DNA of 64,000 bases. Source: Streptomyces erythrochromogenes. GTDB taxonomy: Bacteria; Actinomycetota; Actinomycetes; Streptomycetales; Streptomycetaceae. Location: assembly GCF_036170895.1 (NCBI RefSeq), contig NZ_CP108036.1:558001-622000 (forward strand), written 5' to 3'. Positions 1 to 8,857 of this stretch are shown in pieces (position 1 is the stretch's first letter; each line of letters begins with the position of its first letter). The position numbers and the translations under genes are program-made. A model generated the notes under the pieces. It was not told the DNA's origin and ran no database searches. It saw only the letters and a list, made by a program, of their open reading frames with translations.

Positions 1-1916
1 TTGACCAACAGCGGGAGGGTGTCGAGGGGCGCCTGGTACCCGTCGAGCCGGCCGGGGCCCGCGTACGTGCGGCCCGTCCAGTAGTCCGTCCAGGTGCCGG
101 CCGGCAGGTGGATGCCGTCCCGGACCGTGGTGTCGGAGACGACGGGCGCGACGAGGAGGGAATCGCCCGCCATGAACTGGCCGCTGGTGGCGTTGCCGCG
201 GGCCACCGGGTCGTCGGGGTACTCCAGGACCATGGCGCGGGTGCTGGGGACGCCCGTCTCGTGGGCGACGCGGCTCATCGTGTAGAGGTAGGGCATCAGC
301 CGCATCTTCAGCTGGAGGTACTTGCGGTTGACGGAGAGGTACGGCTCGGCGAACCGCCACGGCTGCTTGTCGTGGTAGCCGGCGGAGGGGTTGACCGCGC
401 CCCAGCCCGACATGGTCATGAAGGCGGGGGTGAAGGCCTTCCACTGGAGGTCGCGGGTGTACGTCTTGGGGCTGCCGCCGAAGATCCCGTCGACGTCACC
501 GGCGGCGTAGTTGAGGCCGGAGAGGCCCGCGCCGGTGATGGCGGGGACGTGCCAGCGCATGTCGTCCCAGGTGCCGTAGGTGTCGCCGGTCCAGACGACG
601 GCGTTGCGCTGGGTGCCCGACCAGCCGTCGACGGTCCACACGAAGCGGCGGGCGTCGGAGTTCTTCTCGATCCCTTCGACGGCCTGCCGCACCCCGTCGA
701 AGGCGTACTTGTAGCCGCTGCCGATCCACGCCACGTCGGTCTTCACGCCCCGGCTGCCGGCGGTGCCCACCTCGTCGGCGATGGAACCGAGGCCGGTCGA
801 GGTCCACAGGCCGGTCTGGAAGCCCTTGGCCCGCAGGGCGTCGACGGTCGATTTCAGGGGTGCGGTGTAGCCGCAGCCGTAGCCGTCGTTGGGGAGGAAC
901 CAGCCCGAGGGCATGTCGGCGGCGCGGGCGTCGGCCGCGTAGCCGACGACATCGGGCGTGGTCTGGTGGCGGGGACGGCCGTGGTCGCCCTGGTAGTCGG
1001 GGTTGGAGGCGTTGAAGCAGTCGGCGTTGCCGAGCTCGAAGCCCCACATCGGTGCCATGAACGGCTTTCCGCTGACGTCGGTGTAGGCGTCGAGCACGGA
1101 TTTCAGCGTATCGCCGGTGAAGTACCAGGCGTCGAAGCGCTTCTCGTCGTGGGCGAGGGTGGTGGGGGCGTTGAATCCGTAGGAGCCCGGGGCCCAGGTG
1201 TTGCGCATGACGCCGTAGCCGTTGGTGGACATGTAGAAGGGGGCGGGGCTGGCGTTGTCGTTCTCGCGCCACTTGTTGTCGACCGCGATGGGGACGGTCT
1301 TGCCGCGCAGCGCCCACTCGCCGAGGCGCAGGCCGGTTCCGTAGAACTGCTCGTCCGCGCCGCGGGCGAGGTACTGCGTGGTGCGGCTGCCGGTCCAGCT
1401 CGTGGGCCGGGTCTCCTGCCAGACGGGGGTGGTGTCACCGGCTCGGTAGACGGAGAACCGCAGCGGCGACTTGTACACACGGATGGAGAGGGAACCCGTG
1501 CTGATCCGGTAGTACGCGCCCGCGTCGGTGCCGGTCGCGGCCACGGAGCCGAAGTCGGTGGTGACGGCGAGGTCGGAGCCGGCCGGGTCGTCGGTGAAGG
1601 TCCCGTCGGGCGAGAGCCAGAGGCGGAAGATGTCGGCGCGGGCGACGACCACGCGGGCCTTGGCGCCGCTGGAGGCCGTGACGGTGAAGGTGTTCCCGGA
1701 CCGGGTGAAGCCGGTGACGTCGCCCGCGGTGGCCGTGGCCCCGGAGGGGGCGGCGGTGGCGGGCGCGACGAGCGGTCCGGCGGCGGCCAGGCCCACGACG
1801 GTGAGGGCGGCGGCGAGCAGGGCGGCGCCCGGGGCGCGCAGGCGCCGTCGCCGTGGTGCGCGCGGCCGCCCGGATAAGGGGGCCCGTCGGCTCCTGCGGA
1901 TGCTGGGCAGTCTCAT
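1..1916 (-). CDS. Secreted GH31 alpha-glycosidase (3' end outside window)
   Basis: Hydrolyses or transfers alpha-linked glycosyl residues outside the cell; alpha-glucosidase, alpha-xylosidase or 6-alpha-glucosyltransferase are all possible. The product starts with an Arg-rich signal peptide and a hydrophobic stretch ending in A-A near residue 56, then a beta-sandwich N-terminal domain, then the GH31 barrel. The barrel carries VKTDVAW, whose Asp fits the catalytic nucleophile, and VWTGDTYGTWDDMRWH, whose first Asp fits the acid/base. About 638 residues are in the window and the reading frame is open at the window edge, so any C-terminal CBM is unseen. ATG at 1916 has GAGGAG eight bases upstream. 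The gene stands alone and is divergent from helR. The family is secure; the substrate is not. Confidence 0.9.
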   Translation of the reverse strand, partial: MRLPSIRRSRRAPLSGRPRAPRRRRLRAPGAALLAAALTVVGLAAAGPLVAPATAAPSGATATAGDVTGFTRSGNTFTVTASSGAKARVVVARADIFRLWLSPDGTFTDDPAGSDLAVTTDFGSVAATGTDAGAYYRISTGSLSIRVYKSPLRFSVYRAGDTTPVWQETRPTSWTGSRTTQYLARGADEQFYGTGLRLGEWALRGKTVPIAVDNKWRENDNASPAPFYMSTNGYGVMRNTWAPGSYGFNAPTTLAHDEKRFDAWYFTGDTLKSVLDAYTDVSGKPFMAPMWGFELGNADCFNASNPDYQGDHGRPRHQTTPDVVGYAADARAADMPSGWFLPNDGYGCGYTAPLKSTVDALRAKGFQTGLWTSTGLGSIADEVGTAGSRGVKTDVAWIGSGYKYAFDGVRQAVEGIEKNSDARRFVWTVDGWSGTQRNAVVWTGDTYGTWDDMRWHVPAITGAGLSGLNYAAGDVDGIFGGSPKTYTRDLQWKAFTPAFMTMSGWGAVNPSAGYHDKQPWRFAEPYLSVNRKYLQLKMRLMPYLYTMSRVAHETGVPSTRAMVLEYPDDPVARGNATSGQFMAGDSLLVAPVVSDTTVRDGIHLPAGTWTDYWTGRTYAGPGRLDGYQAPLDTLPLLV

Positions 1917-1972
1917 GGGCAGCTCCTCGTGCGGTCCGGAGAACGGACACAGCTCTTTGGCATGCACCCGGC

Positions 1973-2001
1973 AAGATAGCGCCCCGGAGGCGTTCTTTGA
2001 A
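1973..2001 (-). promoter_or_regulatory. Predicted promoter of the GH31 gene
   Basis: On the minus strand TTCAAA (1996-2001) and TATCTT (1973-1978) are separated by 17 bp, close to the vegetative consensus, and lie about 57 bp before the ATG. The TCAAAGA motif of the -35 recurs about 37 bp upstream (2035-2041), which could be a repressor half-site pair. Prediction from sequence only. Confidence 0.45.
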
Positions 2002-2201
2002 GGATGCTGCTCGAAGTTGCCCTCCATCACGCATCTTTGAGCATTCGTCAGGTTCGCGTCGGCGCGCGGAAGCCACGGGTGACCAGGCGGTCGCGGCCGC
2101 AACGGGCGGTCGTCGATGCACGGGGACGAAATTGCGGGGGGGGGCGTCCAGAGCGGACGAGAAAGGCAAGGAGGTGAACCCACTCCTTGCCACTCTCAAC
2201 T

Positions 2202-2234
2202 TATAGCGCACCGGGGGGCTTGCGGCAAGGCCCC
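2202..2234 (+). promoter_or_regulatory. Rifamycin-associated element (RAE)-like palindrome with possible -10
   Basis: GGGGCTTGCGGCAAGGCCCC at 2215-2234 is an imperfect inverted repeat (GGGGCTTGC / GCAAGGCCCC). From memory it matches the RAE that precedes rifamycin-inactivation and helR genes in actinomycetes and mediates rifamycin induction. TATAGC at 2202-2207 may be the -10, which would put the element at the transcription start. It lies 60 bp before helR, the gene type expected for it. A second cccc/gggg pairing just downstream could form an alternative hairpin. Confidence 0.75.
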
Positions 2235-2293
2235 GTCGCTGGGGCAAAATCGCGGACCGAAGCCAGAAGCTGCAGAAATGGGAGATCCACGAA

Positions 2294-4516
2294 GTGCATG
2301 CGTTTTTGCCGGTTCACGCATCGCGCGGTGACGTCGAGCAGGTCTCGGTCGCCCCGCGGGCCCGCAGCGCGTTCGACCTTCCCGACCACCTCTCCCCCAA
2401 GGCCGACCCGGCCCTGACCGACGCCGACGAGCGGCACTTCGCCGCCATCTCGGAGAGTCTCGCCCAGTCGATCGGCGAGCTCTCCGACCGCCTGGAGGCC
2501 GAGCGCAGGGCGCCCGGCGGCATCGGCCGGGAGGCGATGGACCGGGACGCCGAGATCCACCGTCTGACCGCCCGCCTGCGCACCCTGCGCCGCTTCGGCC
2601 TGGACCTGTGCCTGGGTCGCGTCGTCCCCGCCGACGGCCACGAGCCCGTGTACGTGGGGCGTCTCGGCCTCACCGACAGCACGGGGCGCAGGCTTCTGCT
2701 CGACTGGCGCTCGCCCGCGGCGGAGCCGTTCTTCGCGGCGACCCACGCCAACCCGATGGGCCTGGCGAGCCGCCGCCGGTACCGCTGGACCGGTGGCCGG
2801 ATCAGCGACTACTGGGACGAGGTCTTCAGCGCCGACGCGCTCGAGGGGCACGCGGCGCTCGACGACCAGTCCGCGTTCATCGCAAGCCTGGGCGGCAACC
2901 GGTCGGCCCGGATGCGCGACGTGCTCTCCACCATCCAGGCCGACCAGGACGCCGTCATCCGCGCGGGGTCCCGCGGCGCACTCGTCGTCGACGGCGGCCC
3001 CGGTACGGGCAAGACCGTCGTCGCGCTGCACCGCGCGGCCCACCTCCTCTACTCCGACCCGCGTCTCGGCCACCGCCGCGGCGGCGTCCTCTTCGTCGGC
3101 CCGCACCAGCCCTACCTGGCCTACGTCGCCGACGTACTGCCCAGCCTCGGCGAGGAGGGCGTGCAGACCTGCACGCTGCGCGACCTCGTGGCGGAGGGCG
3201 CCGGGGCGGCGGAGGAGAGCGACCCGGCCGTGGCCCTGCTCAAGTCCTCCGCGGACCTGGTGAAGGCGGTCGACGCGGCCGTCCGCGTCTACGAGGAGCC
3301 GCCCACCCGCGGGATGACGGTCTCCAGCCACTGGGCCGACGTCTGGCTGAGCGCCGACGACTGGGCGGCTGCGTTCGAGGCGGTGGAACCGGGAACCCCG
3401 CACAACGAAGCCCGCGAGCAGATCCGGGAGGAGTTGATCGCCGTCCTCATGGACAAGCACGAGGACGGCGGCGAGGGCCACGACGTCCCGCCCGAGCTGC
3501 TCCGGCGGTCCCTGCTGCAGGACCGGGAACTGATCAGGACCCTCAACCGGGCGTGGCCGATGCTCGAGGCGACCGACCTCGTCGGGGACCTGTGGTCGGT
3601 GCCCGCCTACCTGCGCAAGTGCGCGCCCTGGCTGGGCCCCGACGACGTGACCAGGCTGCAGCGGGCGGACGCCCAGGCCTGGACGGTGTCCGACCTGCCG
3701 CTCCTGGACGCCGCCCGGCAGCGGCTCGGCGACGCGGAGGCCTCCGTCCGCAGGCGCCGGCACGAGGCCGCCGTCGCCGCCGAGCGCGCCCGCAGGGCCG
3801 ACGCCATCGACAGCCTGCTGCAGAACGTCGTGATCGACGAGAGCGAGGGCGCGATGGGGATGCTGCACGGCCGCGACCTCCAGGACACCCTGATCGACGA
3901 GAGCGGGCTGCCCGGCGCCGAACCGGACCTCCTGGCCGGCCCGTTCGCGCACGTCATCGTGGACGAGGCCCAGGAACTGACCGACGCGGAATGGCAGATG
4001 CTGCTGGCCCGCTGCCCGTCGCGGAGCTTCACGATCGTCGGCGACCGGGCCCAGGCCCGGCACGGGTTCACGGAGTCCTGGACGCAGCGGCTCGAACGCG
4101 TCGGCCTCGACCGGATCACGGTCGCGTCGCTGAGCATCAACTACCGCACCCCGGAGGAGGTCATGGCGGCGGCCGAACCGGCCATCCGGGCCGCGCTGCC
4201 CGACGCCAACGTGCCGACGTCCATCCGCAGCAGCGGCATCCCGGTCGTCCACGGGTGCGTCACCGACCTGGAGTCGGTCCTGGACGGCTGGCTCGCCGCG
4301 CACTCCGGGGGGATCGCCTGCGTCATCGGCGATCCCGCGTTCCGGCCGACCTCCCGCGTCCGGTCGCTGACGCCGACGCTGTCGAAGGGGCTCGAGTTCG
4401 ACCTGGTCGTCCTGGTCGACCCGGACCGGTTCGGCGAGGGCGTGGAGGGAGCCGTCGACCGCTACGTCGCGATGACCCGTGCGACCCGGCAGCTCGTCGT
4501 CCTGACGAGCTCATGA
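2294..4516 (+). CDS. helR: HelR, HelD-family RNA polymerase motor ATPase (rifamycin tolerance)
   Basis: A UvrD/HelD-like ATPase that binds RNA polymerase, displaces rifamycins and recycles stalled polymerase. The 740-residue product has a charged helical N-terminal arm (about 30-110) as in HelD/HelR, a Walker A GGPGTGKT near residue 235, a Walker B VDEAQEL near 555, and the C-terminal GLEFDLVVLVDP and YVAMTRA motifs of superfamily 1 helicases. The GTG start at 2294 has GGGAG ten bases upstream; a start closer to SAFDLPD is conceivable because the first 20 residues look unconserved. An RAE-like element precedes it, which separates HelR from ordinary HelD. A flavin monooxygenase follows after 42 bp and is probably co-transcribed. 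Confidence 0.9.
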   Translation: MHAFLPVHASRGDVEQVSVAPRARSAFDLPDHLSPKADPALTDADERHFAAISESLAQSIGELSDRLEAERRAPGGIGREAMDRDAEIHRLTARLRTLRRFGLDLCLGRVVPADGHEPVYVGRLGLTDSTGRRLLLDWRSPAAEPFFAATHANPMGLASRRRYRWTGGRISDYWDEVFSADALEGHAALDDQSAFIASLGGNRSARMRDVLSTIQADQDAVIRAGSRGALVVDGGPGTGKTVVALHRAAHLLYSDPRLGHRRGGVLFVGPHQPYLAYVADVLPSLGEEGVQTCTLRDLVAEGAGAAEESDPAVALLKSSADLVKAVDAAVRVYEEPPTRGMTVSSHWADVWLSADDWAAAFEAVEPGTPHNEAREQIREELIAVLMDKHEDGGEGHDVPPELLRRSLLQDRELIRTLNRAWPMLEATDLVGDLWSVPAYLRKCAPWLGPDDVTRLQRADAQAWTVSDLPLLDAARQRLGDAEASVRRRRHEAAVAAERARRADAIDSLLQNVVIDESEGAMGMLHGRDLQDTLIDESGLPGAEPDLLAGPFAHVIVDEAQELTDAEWQMLLARCPSRSFTIVGDRAQARHGFTESWTQRLERVGLDRITVASLSINYRTPEEVMAAAEPAIRAALPDANVPTSIRSSGIPVVHGCVTDLESVLDGWLAAHSGGIACVIGDPAFRPTSRVRSLTPTLSKGLEFDLVVLVDPDRFGEGVEGAVDRYVAMTRATRQLVVLTSS

Positions 4517-4558
4517 CCGCCTCCGGCGGCCCTCTCCCGTCCGACCGGAGTACCCGCC

Positions 4559-6199
4559 ATGGCGGTTGACGCGGACGTCGCGGTGGTGGGGGCGGGGCCG
4601 CTCGGGCTGAGCGCCGCGCTCCTGCTCGCCCGGGCGGGGCTGGGCGTCGTGGTGCTGGAACGCCGTCCCGGCCCGGTCACCGAGTCGCGGGCGACGGACC
4701 TGCACGCGCGGACCCTGGAGGCCCTGGCCCCGAGCGGGCTGGCCGAGGCCCTGCACCCGCTGGGGCGGCGCGTGGACACGGTCGACATGTGGTCCGGGCG
4801 GCGCCGGCTCGGCGGCTTCGACCTGGCACGGCTGCGCTCCCCGTACCCGTACGTCCTGACCGTCCCGCAGTGCGCCACCGAGGGACTGCTCGCGGCGGAG
4901 GCCGAGCGCGCGGGCGTGCGCGTGCACCGGGCGGCGGCCGTCCGGTCGGTGGCGGAGGACGCCGGCGGTGTCACCGTACGGTGCGAGGCCCTCGAACCGC
5001 TGCGCGCCCGCTGGGTGGTGGGGGCCGACGGCGCGTCGAGCACCCTGCGCGCCCTGACCGGGACGGCGTTCCGCGGCCGGACCTACGGGGGCACCTGGCA
5101 GCTCGCCGACCTGCAGGTCGACGGTCCTTCGACGGACCCGGCGCGGGTCCACATGGTCGGCGGTCCGCGCGGGCTGCTGGTCGTGCTGCCGATGCACCTG
5201 GACGGCTGGGCCCGGGTGGTGCTGCACCGGCCGGGCGGGCCCGTGCCGGACGGTACGGAGGACCCCTGGTCGCTCGCCGCCGAGGCGGCGGCCCGGGGCT
5301 GGACGGCGAGCGTCCGCGCCTGCCGCTGGACGAGCACCTTCCGCACCCAGCGACGGCTGGCCGGCCGTACGGGGAGCCGGCGGGTGCTGTTGATCGGCGA
5401 CGCCGCCCACGTGTGCAGCCCGATCGGCGGGCAGGGTCTCAACCTCGGGCTCCGGGACGCCGTGTCCCTGGCCTCGGCCCTTCCGGGGGCGGAGCCCGAC
5501 GGGCTCACCGCGTGGCACCGCGGCCGCCGCGCCGACGCCCTGCGCGTCCTGGCCCGTACCGATCTCGCCACGCGCGCCTGGACCCTGCGCGCGGCGCCCG
5601 CCCGGGCCGTCCGCGACACGGCCCTGCGCGGTGCGCTCACCACGCCGGCGGGCCGCCGCCTCCTCGCCGAGGCCGTCGCCGGCCCCGCTTGGCACCCGGA
5701 CGCGCTGACGGTCCGTCGGGGGCGGTCGCGCAGCGGGTGTCCGGGACGGGCGGGCAGAAGACCCTCCGCCGCGCCAGGATCGGGGGCGGCCCGTCCCGGA
5801 GCGGACCGGCTGCTCGGCCAGCTGCCGCCGACGAGGCCCTCGTCAGGGCTTTCACCTGGGGTTTTGACGTCGGGAGATGCAGGTGGGTGGAGCGCGGCGG
5901 ACAATCGGCAGGGATGGGGGGTGACCGGCGGCGGCGTACGCCGCGTCTGCCGCTTCTCGTCGAGAAGGAAGGTAATCCCATGGTTTTCGGATCCGGCCGT
6001 ATACGGCGCGGGTGCACCGCTGTGTGTGCGTCCTCGCTGCTGGTCCTCGGGGGCGCCATCGGCGCCGGAGCGGCTGCCGCCGCTGAGCCCGCGTCTGGGA
6101 CTGTGGGCGCGCGCGCGAGCGTTCCGCTGCAGGTCGACCCCAACGAGTTGCTCAGTCTCGAAAACGCCGCCCGTGCCAAGGCGGGTTGCGGCAACCTGA
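4559..6199 (+). CDS. Rox-like FAD-dependent monooxygenase, 3' end anomalous
   Basis: PheA/TfdB-type aromatic hydroxylase. It has the dinucleotide motif VVGAGPLG at residues 9-16, RATDLHARTLE, a GADGASS motif near 160 and GDAAHVCSPIGGQGLNLG near 280. The closest functional idea is a rifampin monooxygenase (Rox), because the gene sits directly behind RAE-helR and has its own GGAG site. Convincing homology and GC3 stop near 5700 (AWHPDALT, about residue 383). After that the frame runs on with non-coding codon use to 6199 and overlaps the next gene by 220 bp. A one-base shift would end the protein at a TGA at 5706-5708. The usual C-terminal thioredoxin-like part of Rox is absent. The real product is probably about 385-400 residues; a lost stop or an indel is likely. 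Confidence 0.65.
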   Translation: MAVDADVAVVGAGPLGLSAALLLARAGLGVVVLERRPGPVTESRATDLHARTLEALAPSGLAEALHPLGRRVDTVDMWSGRRRLGGFDLARLRSPYPYVLTVPQCATEGLLAAEAERAGVRVHRAAAVRSVAEDAGGVTVRCEALEPLRARWVVGADGASSTLRALTGTAFRGRTYGGTWQLADLQVDGPSTDPARVHMVGGPRGLLVVLPMHLDGWARVVLHRPGGPVPDGTEDPWSLAAEAAARGWTASVRACRWTSTFRTQRRLAGRTGSRRVLLIGDAAHVCSPIGGQGLNLGLRDAVSLASALPGAEPDGLTAWHRGRRADALRVLARTDLATRAWTLRAAPARAVRDTALRGALTTPAGRRLLAEAVAGPAWHPDALTVRRGRSRSGCPGRAGRRPSAAPGSGAARPGADRLLGQLPPTRPSSGLSPGVLTSGDAGGWSAADNRQGWGVTGGGVRRVCRFSSRRKVIPWFSDPAVYGAGAPLCVRPRCWSSGAPSAPERLPPLSPRLGLWARARAFRCRSTPTSCSVSKTPPVPRRVAAT

Positions 6200-6489
6200 C
6201 GATCGACCCCAAGGTGCAGGCCGCGGCCCAAAAGCTCGCCGACGACAACGTGGGCGTCAGCCACACGGGCTCGGACGGCTCCAGCGTCCAGGACCGGCTG
6301 AAGGCTGCCGGAGCGACGTACAACGCGTCCGCCGAGAACGTCTCGCAGGGGACGGATGCAGCGCAGGGGCACTTCGACCGGTGGATGAACTCCACCGGGG
6401 TCCACAAGCAAAACATCCTCAACTGCGCTTACACCAAGACGGGCATCGCGGTCAATGGCGACAGGGTCGTGCAGGTGTTCACCGACTGA
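5980..6489 (+). CDS. Secreted CAP (SCP/PR1) domain protein
   Basis: A 169-residue exported protein: signal peptide with hydrophobic core CASSLLVLGGAIGAGAAAAAE (cleavage near residue 35), then one compact CAP domain. Family signatures are the helix ending in CGNLTIDPKVQAAAQKLADD, VSHTG, the AENVSQG strand, and the W-M-NS-x-HKQNIL box followed by KTGIAV. CAP proteins of this type are secreted, often lipid- or wall-associated, with no agreed enzymatic role. ATG 5980 follows GAAGGAAGG at the right distance, better evidence than anything in the overlapping upstream frame. Two Cys residues (in GCGNL and ILNC) could form a disulfide. Confidence 0.85.
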   Translation: MVFGSGRIRRGCTAVCASSLLVLGGAIGAGAAAAAEPASGTVGARASVPLQVDPNELLSLENAARAKAGCGNLTIDPKVQAAAQKLADDNVGVSHTGSDGSSVQDRLKAAGATYNASAENVSQGTDAAQGHFDRWMNSTGVHKQNILNCAYTKTGIAVNGDRVVQVFTD

Positions 6490-6518
6490 CCGGATCGGAT
6501 CGGCACGCCGGCGCCGGC

Positions 6519-6755
6519 TCAGCCGGCGTCGGCGTGACCGTGTACCCGTGGCGGGGTGACCGCGAGGACGGGCGGGGCAGGGGTGCTCCAGCGGTGGCCG
6601 CAGGGGTCGAAGACCAGAAGCACCGGCCGTCCCGGGCGCTGGCGCCAGGAGATGCGTTCCGGCAGGCCGTCGCACACCGGACAGCACGGCAACGGGCCGT
6701 GCTCCGGCGCGCACCCGGGGGCGGCCGCGAGCGGCGTGACGTGCGGATCGCGCAT
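6519..6755 (-). CDS. Small Cys-rich hypothetical protein
   Basis: A 78-residue protein of unknown function. It has CCPVC in the middle and a FDPCGHRW motif 25 residues later, so CxxC plus C-x-H could form a small zinc site. ATG at 6755 follows GGGAG; the frame stays open further upstream, but that part has no start signal. It is convergent with the CAP gene and lies 143 bp downstream of the response-regulator gene on the same strand, so it may be the last gene of that transcript. Small actinobacterial proteins of this kind are common and uncharacterised. Confidence 0.5.
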   Translation of the reverse strand: MRDPHVTPLAAAPGCAPEHGPLPCCPVCDGLPERISWRQRPGRPVLLVFDPCGHRWSTPAPPVLAVTPPRVHGHADAG

Positions 6756-6898
6756 GGAGGCTCCCTGGTCGTGCGGTTGGGCTGATCGCACTGTGCCATG
6801 CCCGGGGCCTCCTCCGCACGGGCGAATCATCCAGTGTTCTGGCTGGTCAGAGGTGCGGTCACCAGGAGGATTCCGGTCCTCTTGCGGGCACTCCGTGA

Positions 6899-7573
6899 TC
6901 AACCGCTCCCGCAACCGGCCTCCACCAGGCCCGATTCGTACGCCGCTATCACCGCCTGGGCGCGGTCGCGGACGCCCAGCTTGCCGAAGATGCCGGTGAT
7001 GTGGTTCTTGACCGTGGAGACGCTGATGTCCAGTTCTGCGGCGATCTCCGCGTTGTCGAGCCCGGCGGCCAGGAGCTGCCAGATCTCCCGTTCGCGCGGG
7101 GTCATGTCGGTCGGGGCCGCCGCGGCTGCCACGGCCGGGCGGGCGGGCGCGGGGGTCCGTACGTAGGCGGAGAGCAGCCGGGTGAGCAGCCGGGGTGCGA
7201 CGACCGCCTCACCGCCGTGCACGGTGCGGACCGCGGCGCCCAGTTCCTCCGGGGAGACGTCCTTCGGGAGGAAGCCGTACGCTCCCGCGCGCAGGGCGGC
7301 GACCACGTACTCGTCCATGTCGAAGGTGCTGAGCGCCAGGACGCGGACGTCGGGGAGGGTCCGCGCCAGTTCCGCGGTGGCCTGGACGCCGTCGAGGACG
7401 GGCATCCGGATGTCCATGACGACCACGTCGGGCCGCAGTTCCCGGGCGAGGGCGACGGCGCGGGCGCCGTCCTCGGCCTCGCCGACCACCTCGAACTCGG
7501 GGTCCGGGCCGAGGATCAGGGCGAGGCCCCGCCGGACCAGCGGCTGGTCGTCGGCTATGAGCACACGGATCAT
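6899..7573 (-). CDS. NarL/LuxR-family response regulator
   Basis: DNA-binding partner of the histidine kinase encoded just upstream. The 224-residue product has a receiver domain with acidic pocket D8-D9, phosphoacceptor D54 in VVMDIRMP, the switch Thr/Ser in LALST and Lys in FLPKDV. A flexible Ala/Pro linker leads to a LuxR-type helix-turn-helix from about 155 to 210 (TPREREIWQLLAAGLDNAEIAAEL, STVKNHI). Its ATG overlaps the kinase stop by four bases (ATGA), so the two are translationally coupled. The inverted repeat in front of the divergent MMPL gene is a natural candidate target. Confidence 0.92.
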   Translation of the reverse strand: MIRVLIADDQPLVRRGLALILGPDPEFEVVGEAEDGARAVALARELRPDVVVMDIRMPVLDGVQATAELARTLPDVRVLALSTFDMDEYVVAALRAGAYGFLPKDVSPEELGAAVRTVHGGEAVVAPRLLTRLLSAYVRTPAPARPAVAAAAAPTDMTPREREIWQLLAAGLDNAEIAAELDISVSTVKNHITGIFGKLGVRDRAQAVIAAYESGLVEAGCGSG

Positions 7574-8739
7574 CGGTGTCGTTCCCCTCCCTCGCCGCCC
7601 CGCCCCGCCGGTACCGGGAGGCGGGCCGCCACCCGGAATCCCCCGCCGTCGCGTGCGGCAGCCTCCAGGGTCCCGCCCTGGAGGGCTACGCGTTCGTGCA
7701 TTCCGATCAGACCGTACCCGGTGCCCGCGGCGGGCCTGGCGGTCGGCGGCGGCGCACCGGCTCCGTCGTCGCACACCTCCACGGCGACCTCGTCCGGGTG
7801 GTACGTCACCCGGACCCGGGCGCGCGCCTGCCCGGCGTGCTTGCGGGTGTTGGTGAGCGCCTCCTGCACGATGCGGAAGAGGGTGAGGCCGACGCTGGGC
7901 GGCAGCGGGCGGACGGGGCCGTCGACGGTGAACTCCGTCTCCGTTCCGGCCAGCCGTGACTCGGTGACGATCCGCTCCAGGTCCGCGGCACCCGGCTGAG
8001 GCGCCGGAGGGGTTTCGTCCGGTTCTTCTCCGGCCCGCAGGACGTCGAGGAGTTGGCGCATCTCGCGCAGGGCGATGCGGCCGGAGTCCTCCAGGATGAC
8101 GAGGGCTTCGCGGGCCGCCTCGGTGTCGTGCGCCAGGTTGGCCCGGGCGCCGCCCGCCATCAGCTGCATGGCGGTGATGTGGTGGGCGACGATGTCGTGG
8201 AGTTCCCGGGCGATCCGGCGGCGTTCCTCGGCGACCGCGCGCTCGGCCTGGCGGGCCTGGTTGGCCGCGACGTCCCGCTGCCAGCGGTTGATGACCAGGG
8301 CGGTGCCCGCGACCAGGGCTGCGGCCGCCGCATTGGCGGCGAGGGACAGGCCGGACGGAACGAGCGTGCCGCCCTGGCCCGCCGAGGCCAGCGGCACGGT
8401 CAGGGCGACGGCCGCTGCTGCGACCGCGGGCCGGCTGAAGCGGACCACCGAGTACAGGGCGACGGCGAGGCCGAGGGGGAAGTGCGGCGAGGTGTCCGCG
8501 ATGACCACGTTGGGCACGACCCCCAGGGCCAGCACGGCCGCCAGCACGGCGACCGGCCGGCTGCGGCGCGCGAGCAGGCACATGGCGGCGGCCACGAGTG
8601 CGCCGGCGGCCGAGAGGGTGAGGGACATCCCTTCGGTCTGGGTTCCGACCGAGAACCCCAGCAGGTCCGCCGCGGCGGCGCCGATGGCCACCAATGCGTC
8701 GTTGCGCGTCCAGCGCAGCATGTCGGCGCCCTTGCCCAT
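7570..8739 (-). CDS. Sensor histidine kinase, HisKA_3/DesK-NarX type
   Basis: Membrane sensor that phosphorylates the response regulator encoded after it. The 389-residue protein has several N-terminal membrane helices (about residues 12-150) without a large extracellular domain. The dimerisation helix is RIARELHDIVAHH with phosphoacceptor H181. The ATP-binding domain carries N-box FRIVQEALTNTRKHA, G1 CDDGAGAP and the GYGLIGMHERVALQGG box. ATG 8739 has GGGGAGGA about ten bases upstream; a second ATG at 8721 has no such site. Membrane-stress sensors often have this shape, which fits the divergent MMPL exporter. Confidence 0.9.
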   Translation of the reverse strand: MGKGADMLRWTRNDALVAIGAAAADLLGFSVGTQTEGMSLTLSAAGALVAAAMCLLARRSRPVAVLAAVLALGVVPNVVIADTSPHFPLGLAVALYSVVRFSRPAVAAAAVALTVPLASAGQGGTLVPSGLSLAANAAAAALVAGTALVINRWQRDVAANQARQAERAVAEERRRIARELHDIVAHHITAMQLMAGGARANLAHDTEAAREALVILEDSGRIALREMRQLLDVLRAGEEPDETPPAPQPGAADLERIVTESRLAGTETEFTVDGPVRPLPPSVGLTLFRIVQEALTNTRKHAGQARARVRVTYHPDEVAVEVCDDGAGAPPPTARPAAGTGYGLIGMHERVALQGGTLEAAARDGGGFRVAARLPVPAGRGGEGGERHR

Positions 8740-8857
8740 CTTTGCCGATCCTCCCCCGCCGGCGGGCCTTCCCGCCGGTGCGGGGCGGTTCGTGCCGGTT
8801 CCTCGCGTTCCATTCTGGCAGTCCGGCCGGCCGGTGCCGCCGTCCGGTGGTCTGGTT

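Noticed and set aside
108-1877. Long plus-strand open frame opposite the GH31 gene
   Set aside because: It is Gly/Val/Arg-rich low-complexity sequence without start signals, a GC-driven shadow of the real minus-strand gene, which has clear catalytic motifs.
2201-4303. 700-codon minus-strand frame over helR
   Set aside because: No domain motifs, composition typical of antisense GC-rich frames, and it would span the RAE and the helR start region.
5709-5979. Possible c-di-AMP (ydaO-type) riboswitch before the secreted CAP gene
   Set aside because: Leaders of Streptomyces wall hydrolases often have one, but I could not find the conserved core or stems here.
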